A stretch of 44,902 bases of DNA from Eggerthella sinensis. Lineage in GTDB: Bacteria > Actinomycetota > Coriobacteriia > Coriobacteriales > Eggerthellaceae. The position numbers and the translations under genes were made by a program. Of this stretch, positions 26,671 to 34,878 are shown piece by piece (position 1 is the stretch's first letter; each line of letters starts with the position of its first letter). The DNA is taken from positions 1-44,902 of the forward strand of contig NZ_PPTT01000032.1 of assembly GCF_003339815.1 (NCBI RefSeq). The letters run 5' to 3'. The notes below the pieces were generated by a model. That model did not search any database, had not been told where the DNA came from, and saw only the letters and a list, made by a program, of their open reading frames with translations.

Positions 26671-27804
26671 GTGGGAACGGCCGCTGCCGCGGCGCTTGTC
26701 GCCGCATGCGCGGCGTGCTGCCTTGCGCTGTTCGCTTCGGCGAAGCCGGCTTTCGCGGACGACGGCGCCGCCTCGGTGGAGCTGTACGCGGGCGCGCCTT
26801 CGGCCAACGAGCGGTTTGCGGTGGCGGGCATGCTTCCCGGCGACGCGGAATCGCGCGACTTCGCCGTCAGGGTCGCCCATACCTCCTCCCTCGATATTCG
26901 ATTCTCCGCTGAGCTCGTTTCGGACGAGCAAGGGCTGGCCGATGCCTTGCACGCGCGCGTGGAAGACGCCGCGGGGGCGGTGGTGTACGACGGGCCGGTG
27001 CGTACGTTGGCGCAGGAGCCCGCCCTGTTCAGGCTTGCCGACAACGAGGCGGGGGAGACCGTGCTCGCGTGCCGGGTTACCGTATCGCTCGATGCGGCGG
27101 CCGGCAACGAGTTCCAGGGAGCCCATGCGCAGATCGACCTGCATTGGTCGGTGGACGCATCCGACGAGGGGAAGCTGGCCCCTTTGGCGAAGACGGGCGA
27201 CGCTTTCAGCATGGTTGTCGCGCTCCTCGCGCTGCTGTGCATGCTCGCCGCCGCCTTCGTCGTTGCGAGGAGGTCGGGGGATCGGCGCATGCGGGCGCTC
27301 CGCCTGGTTGCGGCCGTTGCGGCGGTTGCGCTCGTCGCGGTGCTCGCCTGGGCGCTGCTTGCGACGCGCGCCAGCGTGCGCGGGAACACCTTCGACACGG
27401 GAACCGTCTCCCTCGACCTCAACGGCGGCTCGCCCGCATTCTCCGACCGCTCGGCGCTGCTGGAGCCGGGCCGGGCCGTCACGGAGGAGCTTGCCGTCGC
27501 CAATACGGGGTCGGCTGCTGTTCGCTATTGCATCTACCTGGGAAATCTTCAGGGGAGCGCCGTCGATGACGTGGAATTCACCGTGCTGCTCGGCGATGCG
27601 GTGCTGTTCTCGGGCACTGCCGAGCAGTTCGCGCAACGCGGCTCCTGCACCTCGCCGACGGTCCTCGCCCCCGGCCAGACCGAGACGCTCGTCGTCTCGG
27701 TGCATCTGCGGGAGGGGGCGGGCAACGTCCGCCAGGGCGACGGCATCGAGTTCGACCTGTGCGCCGACGCGGTGCAGGCTGCGAACGGCGGGGAAGGGGG
27801 GTGA
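26671..27804 (+). CDS. Exported two-part TasA-like surface protein
   Basis: 377 residues from a GTG start. There is a signal peptide (about 1-29, ending AFA), then an extracellular beta-rich domain with the AGNEFQG motif seen in TasA-like proteins. LAKTGD (172-177) followed by a hydrophobic helix and RRSGDRR resembles a sortase sorting signal (LPxTGD with A for P). A second helix (about 211-231) and a second TasA-like domain (FDTGTVSLDLNGGSP onward) follow. The second half could start at ATG 27289, which has a Shine-Dalgarno, so this may be two fused genes. The GTG has no ribosome binding site. A CTG at 26635 preceded by GAGGG would add a positively charged n-region and is a plausible true start. 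It is the first gene of the fibre operon and is 76 bp before the next. Confidence 0.65.
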   Translation: MGTAAAAALVAACAACCLALFASAKPAFADDGAASVELYAGAPSANERFAVAGMLPGDAESRDFAVRVAHTSSLDIRFSAELVSDEQGLADALHARVEDAAGAVVYDGPVRTLAQEPALFRLADNEAGETVLACRVTVSLDAAAGNEFQGAHAQIDLHWSVDASDEGKLAPLAKTGDAFSMVVALLALLCMLAAAFVVARRSGDRRMRALRLVAAVAAVALVAVLAWALLATRASVRGNTFDTGTVSLDLNGGSPAFSDRSALLEPGRAVTEELAVANTGSAAVRYCIYLGNLQGSAVDDVEFTVLLGDAVLFSGTAEQFAQRGSCTSPTVLAPGQTETLVVSVHLREGAGNVRQGDGIEFDLCADAVQAANGGEGG

Positions 27805-27880
27805 TGCGCTCATACCCGATTGCACGCTGAAGGCGAAGGACGCCTTTCCTCCGAACCGAAACGACAAGAAAGAGAATCAT

Positions 27881-29248
27881 ATGGAAACGACCAACAACAG
27901 AAAGCTCGTTGCGAGCGCGGTGCTCATCGTGGCGTCCGTGGCGCTGCTGCTGGGCCTCACGTTCGCCTGGTTCACCGACAGCGTGGTGAACAAGGGCAAC
28001 AAGATACAGGCGGGCACGCTGCAGGTGGCGCTGCTGCAGAACGGGACGGATATCAGCGCATCGGCCGACCCCGTGTTCGACTACGACCGGTGGGAGCCCG
28101 GCTATGCCACCAACGCCGCTTTGGCCGTGAGGAACGACGGCACGCTCGCCGTCAAGTACAAGCTGGGCTTCCAGTTCGGCGACATGAGCCAAAGCAAGGG
28201 TATCGAGCATGCCATCGACGTGTACGTGCTCGATCATGAGGGTGCTGCCACGGACGCCGATACGCCGGTGGGAACCTTGGCCGAGTTCGCGTCTGGCGGG
28301 AAGGCGTTGGCCGAGGGCGATCTTGCCGTGGGCGCCGAAAGCGACGCCGTGAACGTCGTGCTCAAGATGAACACCGGCGCGGGCAACGACTACCAGGGCG
28401 CCGTCGTGGACTTCGACATCCTGCTGACGGCCACGCAGGCCCCCGTTGAAACCGACGGCTTCGGCGCCAGCGACTACGACAAGGACGCCGACGTGGACTT
28501 CGCTCCGGTTTCGAGCGGCGACGACCTGAAGAAGGCGCTGGAACGCGGGCAGAGCGTCTCCTTGGAGCAGGACGTCGTTCTGGACGAAATACTGAAGCTC
28601 GAAGGCGACGTGGTCATCCAGGGCAACGGCAACGCGCTCGTGGTTCCCGACGGGGCGGACCGGGTCGTCGACGTCTCGCACCAGAGCGAACCGGTCAGCA
28701 TTACGCTGAGGGGCGTTGACGTCAAGGGGCCTGAAGCCGGGGCCTATACGCGCGGGATGTCGTTTTACGGCAATGCCGACGTTCGCTTGACGCTGGACGC
28801 TTGCTCCGTTTCCGCAAGCTCGTACGCGCTCAACGTTGCGAGCGAGAACGAAAACGTCGAGCTCACCGTGAAGAACACGGTTCTCGATGGATGGTGCGCG
28901 TTCCAGACGTGGTCGCCCTCGACGCGTGCGACGTTTGAAAACTGCACCCTCATCGGGACGAACGATAAATCCGAAGGGGGCTCGAACGGCTTTTCCACGG
29001 TGGTGATCAACGAAGATGCAGGTGGAAGCACAATCGAGTTTTCGAATTGCCGCATCGAAGCGGTCGAGACGAACTCGAACGAGCAGACGCTGCTGAGCAT
29101 CCGAAGCAACGACAACACCATCACCTGCCAGGGCTGCACGTTCGTCTACAACGGCGAGGTGGTCGACCGCGACAACGCCCCGATCAACCTCTACGCAAAC
29201 CTGACGGGAAACAAGCTGATCATCGACGGCGTGGACGTGTTGGCGTAG
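27881..29248 (+). CDS. SipW-dependent TasA/camelysin-like protein with beta-helix, A
   Basis: 455 residues. The N-terminus RKLVASAVLIVASVALLLGLTFAWFTDS is a SipW-type signal; FAWFTDS marks the region normally cut by a SipW-like peptidase. The TasA-like domain (about 35-200) contains WEPGYATNAALAVRNDGTLAVKYKLGF and GAGNDYQGAVVDFDI. From about 205 the chain is a pectate-lyase-type right-handed beta-helix (NGNALVVPDGADRV, then repeated short beta coils such as ENVELTVKNTVLDG). The protein is probably surface fibre or matrix. The first 48 codons are almost identical in DNA to those of the next gene. GAAAGAGA precedes the ATG. Confidence 0.82.
   Translation: METTNNRKLVASAVLIVASVALLLGLTFAWFTDSVVNKGNKIQAGTLQVALLQNGTDISASADPVFDYDRWEPGYATNAALAVRNDGTLAVKYKLGFQFGDMSQSKGIEHAIDVYVLDHEGAATDADTPVGTLAEFASGGKALAEGDLAVGAESDAVNVVLKMNTGAGNDYQGAVVDFDILLTATQAPVETDGFGASDYDKDADVDFAPVSSGDDLKKALERGQSVSLEQDVVLDEILKLEGDVVIQGNGNALVVPDGADRVVDVSHQSEPVSITLRGVDVKGPEAGAYTRGMSFYGNADVRLTLDACSVSASSYALNVASENENVELTVKNTVLDGWCAFQTWSPSTRATFENCTLIGTNDKSEGGSNGFSTVVINEDAGGSTIEFSNCRIEAVETNSNEQTLLSIRSNDNTITCQGCTFVYNGEVVDRDNAPINLYANLTGNKLIIDGVDVLA
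27890..28024 (+). repeat. 135-bp direct repeat, copy 1 (signal region)
   Basis: Codons 4-48 of the first SipW-dependent gene match codons 4-48 of the second (29289-29423) with a single synonymous difference in a serine codon (TCC/TCG). Confidence 0.9.
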
Positions 29249-29279
29249 CTTCCGCGGGAGAAACCGGGAAAGAGGATAC

Positions 29280-30815
29280 ATGGAACAGACCAACAACAGA
29301 AAGCTCGTTGCGAGCGCGGTGCTCATCGTGGCGTCGGTGGCGCTGCTGCTGGGCCTCACGTTCGCCTGGTTCACCGACAGCGTGGTGAACAAGGGCAACA
29401 AGATACAGGCGGGCACGCTGCAGCTCTCCGCCGTGTCGCAGGCGCTGGACATGGAGAACGGCGCCACGGTGGTGGCGGACAGCGCGCAGGTTCTCGGCAA
29501 GGGAACCGAGCTGAAATTCGGAGCGGGAACGGATCTGAAGGAAGCGTCCGGCCCGATCATCGACGACGCGTTGTGGGAGCCGGGCATCAGCAACGCCAAG
29601 CTGCTCACCGTTTCCAGCGGGGAGTCTTCCTTGTCCATGAAGGTGAAGCTGTCGCTCACCGCTCAGGGAGACCTGACGGATGCGTTGTGGTTCGACTTCG
29701 TGCGCGTCGAGGGCGGTGCCGTGACGGGGCGCTTCGACCCGTGCACCTGGGATGAGCTGCTGGCGAAGGCCGACGCCATGGAGTTCGTGCTCAATCCCGG
29801 CGATTCCGCTCAGTTCATGCTGGTGTACGGCATGAACGAGGCGGCGGGCAACGAATTCCAGGGGACGAGCTTCGAGGCGGACGTCGCCCTCGTCGCCACG
29901 CAAGCGGCGGTCGAGGCCGACGGCTTCGGCAGCGCCGACTACGACGCAGACGCCGCCTACGCTTGGGACGGCGTCACGACGACGGAGGTCGTGCCGGATG
30001 AAAACGGCGTCTACCGCATCTCGACCGGTTCCGACCTTGCCTGGATCGCGCAAGCGGTGGCAGACGATACGCTCCAAAAGGGGCCGTCGGGAGCAGGCAT
30101 TGCGATCGAGCTTCAGGCCGATGTCGACCTCGGCGGCAACGCGTGGACTCCCATCGGCGGCGATAACGCGTTCACGGGCACGTTCGACGGCAAGGGACAT
30201 GCCATCAGGAACCTCGCCGCATCGAGCAACCCTTCTTCGAGCGATCCCACGCGAGGGGTTGCGCTGTTCGGCTATGCGGAGAACGCCGCCATCAAGAACC
30301 TCCGCATCGAGAACTGCGACCTCCAGGGCCGCTATGCGACATCTGCCGTCGTCGGCGACGGCTGTGCCCCCTTGGCATTCGAGAACATCGAGGTGGTAAG
30401 CGGTTCGATCATGTCGAATCAAGACGTCGGAAGCAAAAGGGGCATGGTGGCCGGCGGCATTCTCGGGCAAGGTTGGGGGCCGAACGGCTCCTCCATCACG
30501 TTCGAGAACTGCATCAACAGGGCCGATGTCACGGTGAACAAGTGGCACGCCGGAGGCATCTGGGGCTCCATCACCGTGGACGATAGCGAGCAGGTTGACG
30601 TGATCAGTCTCGTCGATTGCGCCAATTACGGATCGATCACGGTGGCGGGCGCGGAGAAGGACGACGGATTCGCGGGCGGGCTCGGCGCCTTCGCCTATGC
30701 GAAGAGCTGCGTTGTCGAAGGATGCGCGAACCATGGAAGCGTCACGGCTCCAGCCCGTCTCTACGAGTTCGTGGCCTCGTTCAACGACGCGCCCATCAAC
30801 GAAAACACGGTATAA
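29280..30815 (+). CDS. SipW-dependent TasA/camelysin-like protein with GLUG/beta-helix region, B
   Basis: 511 residues with the same SipW-type signal as its neighbour (RKLVASAVLIVASVALLLGLTFAWFTDS). A TasA-like domain (about 35-215) contains the conserved AAGNEFQGTSFEADVAL. From about 225, a repeat region typical of GLUG-type beta-helices (LGGNAWTPIGGDNAFTGTFDGKGHAIRNL, FENCINRADVTVNKWHAGGIWGS, GGLGAFAYAKSCVVEGCANHGSVT) follows. Bioinformatic relatives are secreted or cell-surface adhesive proteins. AGAGGA precedes the ATG, 31 bp after the previous stop. An intercistronic hairpin then separates it from the peptidase gene, which may set the ratio of structural protein to peptidase. Confidence 0.82.
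   Translation: MEQTNNRKLVASAVLIVASVALLLGLTFAWFTDSVVNKGNKIQAGTLQLSAVSQALDMENGATVVADSAQVLGKGTELKFGAGTDLKEASGPIIDDALWEPGISNAKLLTVSSGESSLSMKVKLSLTAQGDLTDALWFDFVRVEGGAVTGRFDPCTWDELLAKADAMEFVLNPGDSAQFMLVYGMNEAAGNEFQGTSFEADVALVATQAAVEADGFGSADYDADAAYAWDGVTTTEVVPDENGVYRISTGSDLAWIAQAVADDTLQKGPSGAGIAIELQADVDLGGNAWTPIGGDNAFTGTFDGKGHAIRNLAASSNPSSSDPTRGVALFGYAENAAIKNLRIENCDLQGRYATSAVVGDGCAPLAFENIEVVSGSIMSNQDVGSKRGMVAGGILGQGWGPNGSSITFENCINRADVTVNKWHAGGIWGSITVDDSEQVDVISLVDCANYGSITVAGAEKDDGFAGGLGAFAYAKSCVVEGCANHGSVTAPARLYEFVASFNDAPINENTV
29289..29423 (+). repeat. 135-bp direct repeat, copy 2 (signal region)
   Basis: Partner of 27890-28024; 134 of 135 bases are identical, while flanking coding sequence diverges at once. 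Confidence 0.9.
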
Positions 30816-30822
30816 GTCCATC

Positions 30823-30849
30823 GAGCAGGGGGCGCCGCACCCCCTGCTC
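30823..30849 (+). terminator. Intercistronic hairpin before the peptidase gene
   Basis: Perfect 10-bp stem GAGCAGGGGG / CCCCCTGCTC with a 7-nt loop and no T tract. It may attenuate read-through or protect the upstream mRNA. Confidence 0.55.
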
Positions 30850-30869
30850 CCTGTCATCTGAGGAGATTC

Positions 30870-31574
30870 GTGTCTGCCCGCAAAACCTTACCCATGCTTT
30901 TCAACGTCCTCACCACGGTCGTATTCGCGTGTGCGGTGTGCTTCACGGTGGTCGTGGTGGCGACGACGCTCGTGTCGGGGCGGAGCGAGGCCAGCCTGCT
31001 GGGGTGGAAGCCCTACATCGTGCTGTCTGATTCCATGCAGTCCGAGTTCGAGGTGGGCGACATCGCGGTGTCGCGCGCGGTCGATCCCGCCGCGCTGCAG
31101 CCGGGCGACATCGTGACGTTCGCGTCCGTCGACCCCGACAGCTACGGCGAAGTGTTCACCCACAAGATCCGCGATATCACGGAGTACGAGGGCGAGCGGG
31201 CGTTCGTCACGTACGGCACCACCACCGGCGACGACGACGCGTACCCCGCGCCGTTCAGCCGGGTGGTGGGGCGGTACGCGTTCCGCATTCCCAAAGCGGG
31301 GTACGTGTTCGAGTTCTTCAAGTCGCCGATGGGTTACGTGGTGCTCGTGCTGGTGCCGTTCTCCCTCCTCATCGGCTTGCAGATACGGCGGTTCGTCGGC
31401 CTGCTCGACCAGCGGAGGCGTGCGAGCGCTCTTGCGCTGATCCGCGAGCGCGAGCGTTCGCGCGCGTTGGAGCGCGAGCTCGCTGAAGTGCGCGGCCGCT
31501 ATGCCGCGCCGCGCGTTTCGCCTCCGTTCGACGATGCGCGCATGCGGCGCGGGCGGGGAGGGGGATGCCGATGA
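30870..31574 (+). CDS. sipW: SipW-like (ER-type) signal peptidase I
   Basis: 234-residue membrane serine protease with a GTG start behind AGGAG. An N-terminal transmembrane helix (about 10-35) precedes the catalytic motif VLSDSMQSEFEVGD, with nucleophile Ser55. GDIVTFASV and FTHKIRDI follow, where His98 replaces the lysine of ordinary signal peptidases. Ser/His marks the ER-type, SipW-like class, which in Bacillus cuts the precursors of TasA and TapA. A second helix (about 160-180) and a long basic, coiled-coil-like cytoplasmic tail follow (RRRASALALIRERERSRALERELAEVRGR). Location after two SipW-type substrates strongly implies that it matures them. Its stop overlaps the next gene. Confidence 0.88.
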   Translation: MSARKTLPMLFNVLTTVVFACAVCFTVVVVATTLVSGRSEASLLGWKPYIVLSDSMQSEFEVGDIAVSRAVDPAALQPGDIVTFASVDPDSYGEVFTHKIRDITEYEGERAFVTYGTTTGDDDAYPAPFSRVVGRYAFRIPKAGYVFEFFKSPMGYVVLVLVPFSLLIGLQIRRFVGLLDQRRRASALALIRERERSRALERELAEVRGRYAAPRVSPPFDDARMRRGRGGGCR

Positions 31575-31834
31575 GGATCGGTGCGATCGGTATCAAGGAG
31601 CATCTGTCGCCCGCGCAGCTGTGCGTGCTGGGCATGATCGCCGCGCATTCGGGCGAGGACGGCGGCGCGATATTGTCGAAGCGCCAGATGAGCGCGTTGT
31701 CCGGATATAGCGACGATGCGATCAAGCTCGCCGTTCGGGAGTTGAAGCGAAAGGGCTATCTGACGGTCGAGTCGCGCTACGCCGAAGACGGCTCCCGCCT
31801 TTCCAACCGGTACCGCATCGTGACGCACGGGTAG
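31571..31834 (+). CDS. Small helix-turn-helix protein (HTH_36-like)
   Basis: 87 residues. LSPAQLCVLGMIAAHSGEDGGAILSKRQMSALSGYSDDAIKLAVRELKRKGYLTVESRYAEDGSRLSNRYRI is a winged helix of the replication-initiator/HTH_36 style: first helix, recognition helix after LSGYSDD, then a wing. ATG 31571 overlaps the peptidase stop (ATGA) and is well spaced from the GGGAGGGGG before it; ATG 31565 is too close. Coupling to sipW suggests that it regulates the operon, perhaps at the palindrome at 26480. That link is inference. Confidence 0.75.
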   Translation: MRIGAIGIKEHLSPAQLCVLGMIAAHSGEDGGAILSKRQMSALSGYSDDAIKLAVRELKRKGYLTVESRYAEDGSRLSNRYRIVTHG

Positions 31835-31876
31835 GGCGCGCACGGTTGCGGGCCCCTGCCGCTCGCCGGTTGCGCG

Positions 31877-31983
31877 TTGCGGGACGGGGCGTCTTTCGGT
31901 ATCCTAGCAGCCGTGAGAGTACGCATGCGCGTACGAAGGGGCGCACCACCTCGGGTGCGATCTGCTTCGTGCGCGCTTTTTTT
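31877..31983 (+). promoter_or_regulatory. thi operon promoter and attenuator-like leader
   Basis: TTGCGG (31877-31882) and TATCCT (31900-31905), spacer 17, give a start near 31912. The leader has two exclusive folds: GTACGC-ATGC-GCGTAC (31919-31934), or a long terminator in which 31929-31938 pairs with 31965-31974 and CGCACC with GGGTGCG inside it. The terminator ends in seven T (31977-31983), 30 bp before thiS. It lacks TPP riboswitch consensus elements. Confidence 0.65.
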
Positions 31984-32013
31984 GTGCCCTGAAGGGGCGG
32001 AAGGGAGGCGATG

Positions 32014-32211
32014 ATGGCGCAGGTGAACGGCGAAAAACGTAGCGACGTGGACGGACGCACGCTCGCGGAGGCGCTGGCGGCCGACGGCCTGGACGCGACG
32101 CGCGTGGCGTGCGAGCTGAACGGGCGCATCGTGGGCCGCGACGCGTACGCCGCCACGGTGCTCGAGGAGGACGACGTGCTGGAAGTCGTGCGGTTCGTGG
32201 GAGGCGGCTGA
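32014..32211 (+). CDS. thiS: Sulfur carrier protein ThiS
   Basis: 65-residue ubiquitin-like carrier ending in the diagnostic GlyGly (RFVGGG). ThiF adenylates the C-terminus, which is then thiocarboxylated and donates sulfur to the thiazole synthesised by ThiG. Ordered beta-grasp segments include TLAEALAADGLDATRVACELNGRIV and LEEDDVLEVVRFV. ATG 32014 is preferred to ATG 32011 for spacing from GGAGG at 32004-32008. The stop overlaps the thiF start (TGATG). Confidence 0.92.
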   Translation: MAQVNGEKRSDVDGRTLAEALAADGLDATRVACELNGRIVGRDAYAATVLEEDDVLEVVRFVGGG

Positions 32212-32816
32212 TGGACGCGCTAACGCGGCGCATCGGCGCGACCGAGCGGGAGCGCCTGGCGGAAGCACGCGTGGGCGTGGCGGGCCTCGGCGGCCTCGGG
32301 TCGCACATCGCCGTCATGCTGGCGCGCTCGGGGGTGGGCATGCTCCACCTCGTGGACTTCGACCGGGTGGACGAGAGCAACCTCAACCGGCAGCACTACT
32401 TCCGCGAGCACCTCGGCTGCCGCAAGACCGACGCCCTGGCCGAGCAGCTGCTGCGCATCGACCCGCAGCTCGAGCTCGCGCTCGATTGCGTGCGGGTGGA
32501 CGCCGGCAATGCGGCGGCGCTGTTCGCGGGCGAGCACATCGTGTGCGAGGCGTTCGACGACGCCGCATGCAAGGCCGAACTCGTGAACGCGCTGCTGACG
32601 GGCACGGAGGCCACGGTGGTGGCCGGCAACGGCATGGCGGGCGCGGGCCCGGCCGAGGCCGTGGTCACGCGCCGGGCGGGCCGGCGGCTGTACGTGTGCG
32701 GCGACGGCGCGACGGACGTGGCCGATGCGGCGCTGTACGCCCCGCGCGTGGCGCTGTGCGCGGCGCAGCAGGCGCTCGTGGCGGTGCGCCTGGCGCTCGG
32801 GCTCGAAGGGGACTGA
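32211..32816 (+). CDS. thiF: ThiS adenylyltransferase ThiF
   Basis: 201-residue E1-like enzyme that adenylates the ThiS C-terminus. The ATP-binding VGVAGLGGLGSHIAVMLARSGVG is at about 20-42, then LHLVDFDRVDESNLNRQHYF (the metal/ATP Asp and the Arg of the family) at about 45-66. It is shorter than E. coli ThiF (about 250 residues) and ends soon after the dimer region, and I see no CxxC zinc pair. That resembles the short clostridial-type ThiF. The start overlaps the thiS stop. Confidence 0.9.
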   Translation: MDALTRRIGATERERLAEARVGVAGLGGLGSHIAVMLARSGVGMLHLVDFDRVDESNLNRQHYFREHLGCRKTDALAEQLLRIDPQLELALDCVRVDAGNAAALFAGEHIVCEAFDDAACKAELVNALLTGTEATVVAGNGMAGAGPAEAVVTRRAGRRLYVCGDGATDVADAALYAPRVALCAAQQALVAVRLALGLEGD

Positions 32817-32864
32817 CGAAACGACGAGACGCGGCCGCCCGGCGGCCGGGGAGGAAAGAGATCG

Positions 32865-33638
32865 ATGGCATACGAACCGGATACCTGGTCGCTTGGCGGC
32901 CGCACGTTCACCTCGCGCTTCATTCTGGGGTCGGGGAAGTTCAACCTCGAGCTCGTGGAGGCCGCCGTGCGCGATGCGGGCGCGCAGATCGTCACGCTGG
33001 CGGTGCGCCGCGCGAACACCTCGCAGCAGGAGAGCATCCTCGACGCCATCCCCGCGGGCGTGACGCTGCTGCCGAACACGTCGGGGGCGCGCACGGCCGA
33101 GGAGGCCGTGCGCATCGCGCGGCTCGCGCGGGCCATGGGCTGCGGCGACTTCGTGAAGGTGGAGGTCATCCGCGACGCTGCCTACCTGCTGCCCGACAAC
33201 GCCGAGACGGTGCGGGCCACCGCGCTTCTGGCCGAGGAGGGCTTCGTCGTGCTGCCCTACATGTTTCCCGACCTCACCTGCGCGCGCGACCTCGTGCGTG
33301 CCGGCGCCGCGGCCGTCATGCCGCTCGGGGCGCCCATCGGGTCGAACAAGGGCCTGGCCGCCCGCGACTTCATCAAGATCATCATCGACGAGGTGGACGT
33401 GCCCGTCATCGTGGACGCGGGCATCGGCCGGCCGTCCCAGGCGTGCGAGGCCATGGAGCTGGGCGCGACGGCCGTGATGGCGAACACGGCGGTTGCCACG
33501 GCGGGCGACGTCCCCCTCATGGCGGCCGCGTTCAAGCATGCCGTTGAAGCGGGACGCGCGGGGTACCGCGCCGGCATGGGCCGCGTGCTCGACCGCGCCG
33601 AGGCTTCCTCGCCCCTTACCGGCTTTCTCGCGGACTGA
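32865..33638 (+). CDS. thiG: Thiazole synthase ThiG
   Basis: 257-residue TIM barrel forming the thiazole phosphate from 1-deoxyxylulose 5-phosphate, dehydroglycine and ThiS thiocarboxylate. [10 protein letters not shown] and the Schiff-base lysine region [17 protein letters not shown] are family marks, with [20 protein letters not shown] and APIGSNKGL toward the phosphate site. AGGAAAGAG precedes the ATG. The dehydroglycine source is ThiH, encoded next, which suits an anaerobe. Confidence 0.95.
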   Translation: MAYEPDTWSLGGRTFTSRFILGSGKFNLELVEAAVRDAGAQIVTLAVRRANTSQQESILDAIPAGVTLLPNTSGARTAEEAVRIARLARAMGCGDFVKVEVIRDAAYLLPDNAETVRATALLAEEGFVVLPYMFPDLTCARDLVRAGAAAVMPLGAPIGSNKGLAARDFIKIIIDEVDVPVIVDAGIGRPSQACEAMELGATAVMANTAVATAGDVPLMAAAFKHAVEAGRAGYRAGMGRVLDRAEASSPLTGFLAD

Positions 33639-33648
33639 AGGGGGAACC

Positions 33649-34878
33649 ATGGCGAAACCTTCCGCGTTCCCCGTGCCCGCCCGCTTCCCGCAGCTGGCCG
33701 CTGTCGATCCCGCCGACGTGGCGCGCGACGGCGGCATCGACCCGCTCGCCTACCTGCCCGACATGGACGTCACCGCGTCGGGCGTGCTCGAGGAGCTGCT
33801 CGCGCGCACGGCGGCGTTCGACTTCGAGGCCGTCACGGCCGCCGACGTGCGCCGCGCGCTCGCGGCCGAGCGCCTCGCCCCCGAGGACTTCGGCGCGCTG
33901 CTCGCGCCCGCGGCCGCGCCCTTCCTCGAGGAGATGGCGCATGCGGCGCAGCGCGTGCGCCGACGCTGGTTCGGCAGCACGGCGTACCTGTTCACGCCGC
34001 TCTACCTGGCGAACTACTGCGACAACCACTGCGTGTACTGCGGCTTCAACCGCGACAACGACATCTGCCGCGCCCGCCTCGACCGCGCGGGCATGATCCG
34101 CGAGCTCGACGCCATCGCGGCCACCGGCCTCGAGGATATCCTGCTGCTCACGGGCGAGGACCGCGCGCGCACCGACGTCGCCTACATCGGCGAGGCCTGC
34201 GCGCTCGCCGCCGAGCGCTTCCGCACGGTGGGCGTGGAGGTGTATCCGATGAACGTGGACGAGTACGCCCGCCTGCGCGCCTGCGGCGCAGACTACGTCA
34301 CCGTGTTCCAGGAGACCTACGACAGCGGCCTCTACGGCAAGCTGCACCTGGCGGGGCGCAAGCGCGTGTTCCCGTACCGCGCGAACGCCCAGGAGCGCGC
34401 GCTCGAAGGCGGCATGCGGGGCGTGGCGTTCGGCGCGCTTTTGGGCCTCGGCGAATTCCGTCGCGACGCGCTGGCCTGCGGGCTGCACGCGTGGCTGCTG
34501 CAGCGCGCCTACCCGCACGCGGAGCTCTCGCTGTCGTGCCCGCGCCTGCGCCCTATCGTGGGCAACGGGCGCATCGGGCCGCGCGACGTGGGCGAGCGGC
34601 AGCTGCTGCAGGTGATGTGCGCCTACCGGCTGTTCCTGCCGCAGGCGGGCCTCACCATCTCGTCGCGCGAGCGCGCCGGCTTCCGCGACGAGGCCATGGG
34701 CATCGCCGCCACGAAGATATCGGCCGGCGTGTCGACGGGCGTGGGCGAGCACGCGAACGAAGCCGAGGAGGGCGACGATCAGTTCGAGATCGCCGACGGG
34801 CGCGACGTGGCCGCGGTGCGCGCCGCGTTGCGGGCGCGCGGCCTCGAGCCGGTGACGAACGACTATGTGCGCGTGTGA
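33649..34878 (+). CDS. thiH: 2-iminoacetate synthase ThiH (radical SAM)
   Basis: 409-residue radical SAM enzyme cleaving tyrosine to dehydroglycine and p-cresol, the oxygen-independent branch of thiazole synthesis. The cluster motif is YCDNHCVYCGFN with Cys124, Cys128 and Cys131. ILLLTGEDRARTDVAYI, QETYD and FGALLGLGEFRRD follow. The C-terminal DDQFEIADGRDVAAVRAAL is typical of ThiH. The ATG at 33649 follows GGGGGAAC, 10 bp after thiG. Its 3' end overlaps thiE by 14 bp. Confidence 0.95.
   Translation: MAKPSAFPVPARFPQLAAVDPADVARDGGIDPLAYLPDMDVTASGVLEELLARTAAFDFEAVTAADVRRALAAERLAPEDFGALLAPAAAPFLEEMAHAAQRVRRRWFGSTAYLFTPLYLANYCDNHCVYCGFNRDNDICRARLDRAGMIRELDAIAATGLEDILLLTGEDRARTDVAYIGEACALAAERFRTVGVEVYPMNVDEYARLRACGADYVTVFQETYDSGLYGKLHLAGRKRVFPYRANAQERALEGGMRGVAFGALLGLGEFRRDALACGLHAWLLQRAYPHAELSLSCPRLRPIVGNGRIGPRDVGERQLLQVMCAYRLFLPQAGLTISSRERAGFRDEAMGIAATKISAGVSTGVGEHANEAEEGDDQFEIADGRDVAAVRAALRARGLEPVTNDYVRV

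Noticed and set aside
26619-26912. Short ORF starting at ATG 26619 as the first fibre-operon gene
   Set aside because: It is in another frame, has no signal peptide or domain and stops early; the frame of 26671 has coding bias and a signal peptide.
31919-31983. TPP riboswitch before thiS
   Set aside because: Conserved CUGAGA and ACCUGAU-type elements are missing and the leader is too short; only an attenuator-like fold is seen.
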